From Gammaproteobacteria bacterium (GTDB taxonomy: Bacteria; Pseudomonadota; Gammaproteobacteria; Methylococcales; Methylomonadaceae), in NCBI GenBank assembly GCA_024277935.1, contig JAJRUF010000133.1, forward strand, positions 1-64,000: a stretch of DNA of 64,000 nt, in the 5' to 3' direction. The position numbers were made by a program, and so were the translations under genes. Positions 56,637 to 64,000 of the stretch are shown piece by piece. The notes under the pieces are model-generated. The model saw only the letters and a list, made by a program, of their open reading frames with translations. It ran no database searches and was not told where the DNA came from. Each line of letters starts with the position of its first letter. Positions within the stretch are counted from its first letter, which is position 1.

Positions 56637-59030
56637 ATGAAAAAAATATCATCAACACTTATTCTAATAGCTTTATGCCTGAATATTCTTGCTTGTGAAG
56701 AGCGGAAAAAGGGGCAATATTTAGAGCACGGAATCGCTCTTTTTGATCAAGGTAAATATAAAGAATCCGAATTAGAAATTAAAAGTGCCATCCAGGAAGA
56801 CCCTTCTCTGGCAGAACCTTACTATTACTTGGCTTTGCTAGATGAAAAAGGCAAAAAATATAAAGCAATGAAAGCTAATTTGCAGGAAGCAGTTAAATTA
56901 AACCCAGAAAAAACCAAAGTAAAATTAAAACTAAGCAAGGTACTGTTATTGTTTAATGACGTAGAAGGTGCATCAAAGGAAATAGAGGATATATTAGCTA
57001 AAAACCCTGAACAACTTGACGCTCAAGCCATCAAAGCCTCTATTTTAATTAGGCAGAAAAAAAATGACGAAGCACTGGCACTTGTTGATGATATTTTAAA
57101 AAAAGACAGTGAAAATATTGATGCATTATCATTAAAGGTAATGATGCTGATCAAACAAAAATCATTTGATCAAGCATTAGCTATATTATCACCCGCTCTA
57201 CTAAAGAACAGTGAAAATATCTCACTACATTTATTGAAAATCCAGATAGATTCGCAGAAAAATGATACTAATGCTGTGGTAGCAGACTATGAAAAACTAG
57301 TCAAAATGAAACCTGACAATATACAAATTAAATTTACTTTAGCTAAAGTCTATCAAACTGCCAAAAAACCTAAAAAAGCGGAAGAGACTTTAAATCAACT
57401 TATCCAAGATCATCCTAAGTTAATTAAACTAAAAATAGTCCTGTTAAATTTTCTTTATTCTGCCAGTGAAGAAAAAGCGATGGCTAAATTTGATAGTTTT
57501 ATTGCTACAAATAAAGACAATTATAAAAACTTAATAACACTCTCAAAGTGGCTGCTTTTAAGAAACAAGGAAAGCAAAGCTCACGATATTCTTACTTCAG
57601 CATTAGCCAATAGCAATATAGAGGATAAGGACAAAGAGCCTTTAAATCTATTTTTAGCAGAGTTAGCTTTTCGCAATAAAAATACAACAAAGGCTTTAAG
57701 CTATATAGATAAAATATTAAATAACAACTCTGAAAATAACGATGCCAAAGTCTTGAAGTCTGAAATTCAGATGTCTTTAAATCAACTAAGTGAGGCAAAA
57801 AAACTATTAGAAGAGGTACTGTGGCAAAAACCAAAAATGGATTCAGCACTTTCTCTATTAGGAAGAATTAATCAAATTCAGGGTGACTTGGATAAAGCGG
57901 CTATTAATTATGAAAGTGCTTTAAAAATCAACCCCATAAACTTGCAGGCTTTAAATTTTATCGTTAATAAAGAAGTCAGTGAGAACCACTCCCAATATGC
58001 CATTGAGATTTTACAAAGAGCGTTAAGCTTATTACCTAACAACCTTAAAATTTTAACCCAATTAGTTGAATTAAATTTTAATGCTGATAATTATGATCTA
58101 GCTGATAAATATATCACTAAAATTGGATTACAAAAAAACGGTGTATTCTTAGCTGACTATTTAACGGCAACGTCACTTCAACGACAAAAGAAATACCAGG
58201 AAGCCATTATTGCTTACAAAAATTTATTAGCTAAAGCACCTTGGTTAAAAGATGCTTTAACAGGTATGGCTGATTGTTATTTACAATTAAAGCAACCCTC
58301 AAAAATGATGACTTATTTGGATGGCTTAATCAAAAACAACCCAAACAATGTTTTTCCTATTATTTTAAAGAGCCAGCTATTAACTTCTGATAAGAAGTAC
58401 AAAAAAGCCATTAGCCTTATCAACAAAACAATAGAACAACAGCAAACCACAAAAAGCACAGCTCTTTATAGTAAGTTAGGACACTTATACAGTCTTATTG
58501 GGGACAATAAAAATAAATATAAAGCCTATCATAAAGGCCTACAAATTAACCCGAATAATATCAACATCATGCTTAACTTAGCTTCAAGCTATGAAAAAGA
58601 TCATATTTTTGATAAATCAGCTGAACTGTACGAAAAAATATTATCTATTAATCCAAGCCATAATGTGGCAAAAAACAACTTGGCAACAATACTGCTAGAC
58701 CATTTGGGGGGCACTGAAAATATTAACAAAGCCATATAAATTGTCGCCTCTTTTAAACAATCAAAACACCCCTATTTTCTAGATACTTATGGCTGGGCAC
58801 AATTAAAATCAGGTGAACTGGAAAATGCTTTAGCTATCTTTAAAAAAGTCATTATCCTTGCACCTAATACACCTGTATTTCGTTACCATTTGGCTGTTGC
58901 TTATAATCTTTTAGGTGACAAGATGTCTGCTACTTTAGAATTAAAACAGGCTCTATTTTTAGGAAAAGGAAGAAGCTTTGCAGAAAAGGTTTTAATTGAA
59001 AAATTATTAGCTAAACTAAAAAATAAATAA
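56637..59030 (+). pseudogene. PrsT-like TPR lipoprotein of an XrtA system, interrupted by an in-frame TAA
   Basis: A TPR-repeat lipoprotein of the kind that opens XrtA/PEP-CTERM exopolysaccharide operons (PrsT type). The signal ends in the lipobox ILAC; about twenty TPR units follow (AEPYYYLALLDEKGKKYKAMK, later AINYESALKINPINLQAL). The frame stops at TAA 58737-58739 (700 codons from the ATG at 56637), then stays open and unshifted for 96 codons that continue the TPR pattern (KQSKHPYFLDTYGWAQLKSG, FRYHLAVAYNLLGDKMSA) to TAA 59028-59030. One substitution thus separates it from a gene of about 797 codons. A truncated lipoprotein may still be made. Confidence 0.8.
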
Positions 59031-59117
59031 TTTTTACAGAATATTTTACATTAAAGTAAAATATCTAACTATATTTAAGGTATCAAATGAATTATATTTT
59101 TATTGTGGAGTTTCAGT

Positions 59118-59777
59118 ATGTTTAGGTTTAAAACGATAGTCATACTACTATCAACGTTATTTATAATAAGTTGTGCGCACCCTCCCTTAAGTGACAAAGT
59201 AAAAATACCTGATGACTACACATATATTATTGGGCCAGGTGATAATTTAGAGATTTTTGTTTGGGATAACCCAGATATTTCAAAATCTATTACCGTTAGA
59301 CCTGATGGGAAAATTAGCACACCTCTTATTGATGATTTGCTGGTAACAGGAAAAACACCTTCTCAATTGGCAAGAGATATTGAAAAAAGTCTAAGTAAAT
59401 TTGTTAGAGACCCATTAGTTTCAGTTATTGTTAATGGCTTTCAGGGTATTTATGCCCAACAAGTTAGGGTTATAGGTCAAATCAACAGTGGCAGTAGTGG
59501 GATCTCTAGTGGTAGAGGCTCTAGTGGTGGAATATCTAGATATTCTGCAAAAACATTTCCTTATAGAAAAGAAATGACTTTATTAGACCTAATCATTCAG
59601 TTAGGTGGTATTGGACAATATGCAGATGGAAATAGGTCTAGTATTTTAAGAACAATTGACGGCAAAAAATATCAATTTGGTGTAAAAATTGATGATTTAC
59701 TTTAAGATGGTGATTTATCTGCAAATGTCAACATCTTACCCGGTGATATTCTGATTGTACCTGAAGCTTTCTTTTGA
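59118..59777 (+). pseudogene. XrtA-type polysaccharide export lipoprotein, interrupted near its end by an in-frame TAA
   Basis: A Wza-family outer-membrane export protein. The lipobox is FIISC; the polysaccharide export domain begins YTYIIGPGDNLEIFVWDNPD, followed by TVRPDGKISTPLIDDLLVTG and an SLBB-like part (VIGQINSG... MTLLDLIIQLGGI). The ATG at 59118 follows GTGGAG. The frame stops at TAA 59703-59705 and continues unshifted for 23 codons, DGDLSANVNILPGDILIVPE then AFF and TGA, which is the usual C-terminal strand of this family. It lacks a transmembrane helix of Wza. Full length would be about 219 codons. Whether the truncated form still assembles is unknown. Confidence 0.82.
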
Positions 59778-59849
59778 TATTGAAAAAATATAACAAAATA
59801 TTATTAATAACCCAATTTTTAGCTTGTCGTTCAAAAATAGAAAAATTAT

Positions 59850-61373
59850 ATGTTAGATCAGTTTTCTGAAATTCTTTATTTTGCAAAAGGCATTATTCGT
59901 CATAAATGGATAATCACTGTTGTTGCTTGGGTTATTTGTATTGGTGGATGGGCATTTGTCTATAAAATGCCTAATATCTATCAATCTTCTGCCAAAGTTC
60001 ATGTTGATACCCGAACCATGCTTAGACCTCTATTGCGAGGCTTGGCTATTCAATCCGATGTTCGAGGTTTAGTTTCAATTATGAAGAAGCTTATGTTTAC
60101 TCAAGAAAACATGCTGCGAATTGCTGAAACAGCAGGCATGGATGTTAACCGCTCCTCTGAACCTAAAATTCACTCCGTTATAAATAAATTAAAAGAATCT
60201 CTTAAAATTAGTGGGGGACGCGGAGAAATGTTTTCTATTACTTATGAATCTAAAGATCCTCAGAATGCTAAAAATGTTGTTCAAGCTGTTTTATCTATTT
60301 TTTCAGAACAAGCTCAAAGCTCTACTCTAGGTGATGTAGATTCTGCTCAAAGGTTTATTGATAATCAAATTAGAGAATATGAACAAAGGCTTCGAAATGC
60401 AGAGAGAGCAAAAGAAAATTTTAAAAGAGACAATATAGGCTTACTTCCAGGACAAGCAGGAGAAGGACAGGTTAATATTATTCAAGCTGTTAGGCAGAAA
60501 ATAGAAGTTTCTAAAATGAAACTTTCTGAAATTTTATCCCGAAAACAGGTGTTAAAAAGCCAACTAAAAGAAGCACTTGCATCAGGTGAGAAATGGGGCT
60601 TAACGGGTGAGGAGGCTGATAATTCATTTGAAGGAATCCGAATTTCACAATTGAAAAAAAGAAAAAATGAATTACTACTTAAATACACAGAAAACCACCC
60701 TAATATTGCTTCTATTAACGCTGAACTCAAAGCGTTGAAAAAACGTAAAGAGGAACAGGAAAAAGAAGATGGCGCCTCATCAATGGCAATGGCTAGCCCT
60801 TATGTACAGTCGATTAAAATTGAGCTTAACAAGATTGATACAGAAATAGCAACTATTAACGCAAGAATCTATTCTCTAAAAAACAAGCTTACCAAAGAGG
60901 ACGAGCAGTTTAATACTCGCTTATCAGTAGAAACAGAAATGGAAAATCTTAATAGAGACTATGACACCATTAAAAAGAACTACCTGGCTCTAATAGACCG
61001 TAGAGAACAGGCTCGCATGTCGAGTAGCGTTGATACACAGGTTTCTGCATTAAAATTTAAAGTAGTTGACCCTGCAAATATGCCTGAGACACCATCTTCA
61101 CCTAAAAGGTTAATTTTATATTCAGCTATTTTAATTATAGGTCTTGCTGCTGGTACTGCCCTTGCACTATTAATGGTGTTTATAAACCCTTCCTTTGTAG
61201 AAGCCAAGCATTTAAGAGATGTAACGGGACTTCCTATCTTAGGGAGCGTTTCTGAAGTTGTTAGTAGTGCTCAAGCTAAGAAAAACCGTAGTCGTTTGAT
61301 TTTATTTACTTTAGCTAATACATTATTATTATTTAGCTACATTGGAATCATGATGTCAAAGACTTTTGCATAG
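59850..61373 (+). CDS. XrtA-system polysaccharide chain-length determinant
   Basis: A 507-residue Wzz/GNVR-type inner-membrane protein. First membrane helix WIITVVAWVICIGGWAFVY (about 19-37); a long periplasmic part rich in coiled coil (IDNQIREYEQRLRNAERAKE; LKALKKRKEEQEKE); the PxxP-type region MPETPSSPKRLILYSAIL leads into the second helix; a third hydrophobic stretch is at the C-terminus. It sets polymer length together with the tyrosine kinase that follows. Intact frame, unlike its two upstream neighbours. Confidence 0.9.
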   Translation: MLDQFSEILYFAKGIIRHKWIITVVAWVICIGGWAFVYKMPNIYQSSAKVHVDTRTMLRPLLRGLAIQSDVRGLVSIMKKLMFTQENMLRIAETAGMDVNRSSEPKIHSVINKLKESLKISGGRGEMFSITYESKDPQNAKNVVQAVLSIFSEQAQSSTLGDVDSAQRFIDNQIREYEQRLRNAERAKENFKRDNIGLLPGQAGEGQVNIIQAVRQKIEVSKMKLSEILSRKQVLKSQLKEALASGEKWGLTGEEADNSFEGIRISQLKKRKNELLLKYTENHPNIASINAELKALKKRKEEQEKEDGASSMAMASPYVQSIKIELNKIDTEIATINARIYSLKNKLTKEDEQFNTRLSVETEMENLNRDYDTIKKNYLALIDRREQARMSSSVDTQVSALKFKVVDPANMPETPSSPKRLILYSAILIIGLAAGTALALLMVFINPSFVEAKHLRDVTGLPILGSVSEVVSSAQAKKNRSRLILFTLANTLLLFSYIGIMMSKTFA

Positions 61374-61392
61374 TGCCTAGAGGTATTTATTG

Positions 61393-62247
61393 ATGAATAT
61401 GTTAGAAAAAGCTTTTGAAAAGTCTAAATTACTAGAAAGCAAAAAGCTAAAAGATACAGCTTCCGAAAAAGAATATAAAAATGATTCACCCAGAACTGAG
61501 TCACCTGAATACAAAAAACCAGGTGATATTATAAATTTTGATTGGGATTATTTGCATGCACATGGTTTTATTAGGGTTGATGATTCCCACAGTAGAATTG
61601 CCGAAGAATATAGAAACATTAAAAGACCATTAGTTACCAATGCATTAGGTACTAGAAAGCGTGATATTAAAAACTCTAATTTAATTTTAATTACCAGTAG
61701 CGTTCCTGGCGAAGGAAAAACATTCACTTCAATCAACCTTGCACTTAGTATTGCAGCTGAAATGGATAAAAAAGTTTTATTAATTGATGCTGATGTAGCC
61801 AAGCCTTCCATAGCCAAAGTATTAGGTATAAAAAGTAAAATTGGTTTAATCGATTTCCTTGAGACGGATACTCTGCAGTTATCAGATATTATTTTACAAA
61901 CTGAAATTCCGGGGCTTCGAATTATTACCGCTGGAAAAAGTCATAAATTCTCAACTGAGTTATTGGCAAGCGACAAAATGATTGCGCTTTCCAAAGAATT
62001 AAGTTCACGCTACTCGGACAGGATTGTTATTTTTGATACGCCTCCACTACTAGCAACAACTCAAGCTGAAGTTTTAGCAAGTCAAATGGGACAAGTTATT
62101 TTAGTGGTGGCAGCAGAAAAAACACCTCAGAGCTTTGTTCTTGAGTCAACTAAGAAATTACAAAATTGTTCTGATATTGTGCTAGGTGTTTTAAACAAAG
62201 CACAACGAACGCTTAATGCAGGCTATTATGGTTATGGTCATTATTAA
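61393..62247 (+). CDS. XrtA-associated bacterial tyrosine autokinase
   Basis: A 284-residue BY-kinase (CpsD/Wzc C-terminal type). Walker A SSVPGEGKTFTSINLAL, Walker A' LLIDADVAKPS, Walker B VIFDTPPLL. The C-terminus ends in a tyrosine cluster (GYYGYGHY), the usual site of autophosphorylation that cycles the chain-length protein. The ATG at 61393 has GAGGT upstream. It starts 19 bases after the chain-length gene. Confidence 0.92.
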   Translation: MNMLEKAFEKSKLLESKKLKDTASEKEYKNDSPRTESPEYKKPGDIINFDWDYLHAHGFIRVDDSHSRIAEEYRNIKRPLVTNALGTRKRDIKNSNLILITSSVPGEGKTFTSINLALSIAAEMDKKVLLIDADVAKPSIAKVLGIKSKIGLIDFLETDTLQLSDIILQTEIPGLRIITAGKSHKFSTELLASDKMIALSKELSSRYSDRIVIFDTPPLLATTQAEVLASQMGQVILVVAAEKTPQSFVLESTKKLQNCSDIVLGVLNKAQRTLNAGYYGYGHY

Positions 62248-62250
62248 TTT

Positions 62251-63750
62251 ATGATGTCTCAATTAACCCGAACTATACTTTTATGCGCGTCTACAGCTTC
62301 AATAGTTGTCTATCAGCAGCCAGCATTTGCTTTAAATTGGTTAATACGCCCTAATATAAATGTTAAGCAAATTTATTCTGATAATATCACTTTATCTGAT
62401 ACCAATAGAGCTTCAGCCTTAGTAACAGAAGTAAATCCTGGGGTATTAATTAATGGTTCTTCATCCAGAAGTTCATTTGATTTAAACTATAATTTACAAG
62501 GGCTTTATAATGCTCGAGGTAGCTCCAGTGTAGAGCTTAACAATCAATTACAAATGAATTCTAATTATGAACTTGTTAAAAAAAGGTTATTTGTAGATTC
62601 CAGCTCCTCTATTAGTCAGCAAAATAATTCTAATAGGCAAATAGCTGGAGACAATATCTCAGGAAGTGGTAATAGCTCAACAATTTCAACATTTAAACTA
62701 TCCCCCTACTGGGCACCCCATTTTAAAGGGTTTGCTGATGGTGAAGTTAGATTAACCTATGATAAAGTTAGTTCATCAGGACAAAACAGCCTATCAAATA
62801 CTAATTCTTTGTCTCAAAATATATCTTTAAACAGTGGACATGATTTTTCATTATTTAGCTGGTCATTTTTATTTAACAATAGCGATAGAAACAATAGTGG
62901 AAGTGAAAATGTCAGTTTTCAGAACTCACAGTTAGAAGTAAGATACGCCATCGGTAGAAAGTATAGTATTTTTGCCCGTGCTGGCTATAGTAATAATTCA
63001 TTTGCCACTAACTCTAATAGCAGTAATAATGGTATTTCTTATACCTTTGGTGGTCAATGGGAACCAAGCCAACGTCTTAGAGTTGAAGCAGGCTATGGTA
63101 ACAATAAATTTATTACTGTTGAAATATCACCCTTTAATCGTTTGCACTGGATAAGCACCTACTCTAATAATGATATAGGGTTAAACACAGGTAATACCTG
63201 GAATACCGAGCTTAACTACAACACTCGTCGAACAGAATGGACAATACGCTACTCTGAGGATACAACAACAACCCAACAGATATTACTTGATCAACAAGTA
63301 GTAAGCACCTCAAACAACACATCCCCTTTATTTTCCCGGAACACAGCACTACCCACATTAACTAATGAAGTTTTTGTAAGCAAAACAGCTGATATTTCAT
63401 TCTCATTTCAAACAGGGAAAAGTAATATTTCAGCGAATGCCTACAGAACCTTAAGAACTTTTGAATTATCAGGTAATGATGAGAAAGTCACTGGCTTATC
63501 AACAAGCTGGAACTGGAAATTTATAAAGCGAACTAGCTCAAACCTACAAATAGGCTGGCAAAAAACCCAATCTGATGGCTTAAATAGCTTTTCTGATAAA
63601 CGGTTTAATTTCTCGGCCTCTGTCACTCGTAATATTTTATCTCGCCTAAATGGCAGTATTGAGTATCGTTTTGTAGATCAAAGTTCATCAGATAGTTTTA
63701 ATAAATATTCAGAAAATAGAATTACTGCCACTCTGACACTCCAATATTAA
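62251..63750 (+). CDS. XrtA/PEP-CTERM-associated outer-membrane protein (TIGR03016-like)
   Basis: A 499-residue predicted outer-membrane beta barrel: a signal peptide (cleavage near AFA-LN) and about sixteen or more amphipathic strands, with serine/asparagine-rich turns, ending in the aromatic strand RITATLTLQY typical of barrels. Proteins of this kind follow the tyrosine kinase in XrtA loci and probably act in polymer export or anchoring. Three bases from the kinase stop; the ATPase gene starts one base after it. Confidence 0.85.
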   Translation: MMSQLTRTILLCASTASIVVYQQPAFALNWLIRPNINVKQIYSDNITLSDTNRASALVTEVNPGVLINGSSSRSSFDLNYNLQGLYNARGSSSVELNNQLQMNSNYELVKKRLFVDSSSSISQQNNSNRQIAGDNISGSGNSSTISTFKLSPYWAPHFKGFADGEVRLTYDKVSSSGQNSLSNTNSLSQNISLNSGHDFSLFSWSFLFNNSDRNNSGSENVSFQNSQLEVRYAIGRKYSIFARAGYSNNSFATNSNSSNNGISYTFGGQWEPSQRLRVEAGYGNNKFITVEISPFNRLHWISTYSNNDIGLNTGNTWNTELNYNTRRTEWTIRYSEDTTTTQQILLDQQVVSTSNNTSPLFSRNTALPTLTNEVFVSKTADISFSFQTGKSNISANAYRTLRTFELSGNDEKVTGLSTSWNWKFIKRTSSNLQIGWQKTQSDGLNSFSDKRFNFSASVTRNILSRLNGSIEYRFVDQSSSDSFNKYSENRITATLTLQY

Positions 63751-63751
63751 T

Positions 63752-64000
63752 ATGTATAAAAGTTTTTATAGCCTTACTCAAAACCCATTTCAGTTAAATG
63801 CTAACCTAGATTTCTTTTTTGATAGTGCTGGACATAAAAGAGCTAAAGCTTACTTACGCTACGGCTTGGTTCAGGGAGAAGGCTTTGTAGTCGTTACAGG
63901 CATGGCCGGCACTGGAAAAACGATGCTGGTTAAAGAGCTTTTTGAATCATTAAAACAAGATCAAAAAATAATTATTGGGGTCATGGTTACTTCGCAAGTG
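63752..64000 (+). CDS. XrtA/PEP-CTERM locus ATPase, partial (runs off the window)
   Basis: The first 83 codons of an ExeA-like AAA ATPase (TIGR03015-like, the putative secretion ATPase of PEP-CTERM loci). Seen: MYKSFYSLTQNPFQLNANLD at the N-terminus and the P-loop VVTGMAGTGKTMLVKELF. It starts one base after the outer-membrane protein stop, confirming operon order. The rest, and probably the exosortase genes, lie beyond 64000. Confidence 0.85.
   Translation, partial: MYKSFYSLTQNPFQLNANLDFFFDSAGHKRAKAYLRYGLVQGEGFVVVTGMAGTGKTMLVKELFESLKQDQKIIIGVMVTSQV

Noticed and set aside
27632-59705. TAA reassigned to an amino acid
   Set aside because: Many intact genes here end at TAA exactly where the family ends or just before the next gene, so TAA still works as stop.

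Overview
The window is an AT-rich (roughly two-thirds A+T by eye) stretch of chromosome from a Gram-negative bacterium, most likely a gammaproteobacterium. The evidence is a complete Tol-Pal operon, lolA, an adjacent fabA-fabB pair, ttcA, rlmG, the ruvCAB/yebC block, and an exosortase-type (XrtA/PEP-CTERM) exopolysaccharide locus. An aryl-polyene-like pigment cluster and the XrtA locus together are often seen in free-living aquatic or sediment gammaproteobacteria, including methanotrophs, but nothing here fixes the order.

Layout. 0-7 kb: a repeat-rich accessory region with a secreted tandem-repeat protein, an orphan ParA behind a CYTH/CHAD polyphosphate-type protein, a histone H1-like protein, an OlsF-like bifunctional acyltransferase and an orphan ribbon-helix-helix antitoxin abutted by a MITE. 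7-16 kb: plus-strand housekeeping and membrane genes (LpxH-like phosphoesterase, ArsC-like protein, dapE, PAP2 phosphatase, glycosyltransferase, cobB, Smr protein). 16-19.7 kb: one large MASE1-CHASE-PAS-GGDEF-EAL sensor. 20-29 kb: a minus-strand, translationally coupled aryl-polyene-like cluster (FAD oxidoreductase, thioesterase, ammonia-lyase, acyltransferase, glycosyltransferase, AMP-ligase/dehydratase fusion, two ACPs, a second acyltransferase, ketosynthase-like protein) that lacks catalytic ketosynthases, ketoreductase and exporter. 29-33 kb: an intergenic region with DnaA boxes, dnaQ, rlmG, ylqF. 32.7-48 kb: queC-queE-cpoB-pal-tolB-tolA-tolR-tolQ-ybgC, ruvBAC, yebC, serB-serA, creA, queF, tilS, accA. 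48-56 kb: CZB chemoreceptor-like protein, rarA, lolA, ttcA, fabBA, galE. 56.6-64 kb: the start of an XrtA exopolysaccharide operon (TPR lipoprotein, export protein, chain-length protein, tyrosine kinase, outer-membrane protein, ATPase running off the end).

The most unusual feature is a set of four broken reading frames whose downstream codons still read as the expected C-termini: in-frame TAA codons in the cluster acyltransferase (27632-27634), the TPR lipoprotein (58737-58739) and the export protein (59703-59705), plus a one-base frameshift in an A6 tract of dnaQ (30123-30128), the proofreading subunit of the replicase. The window also carries several families of small palindromic repeats and MITE-like elements, including two almost identical 160-bp copies in opposite orientation 41 kb apart. 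No tRNA, rRNA, CRISPR array or intact transposase gene was seen.
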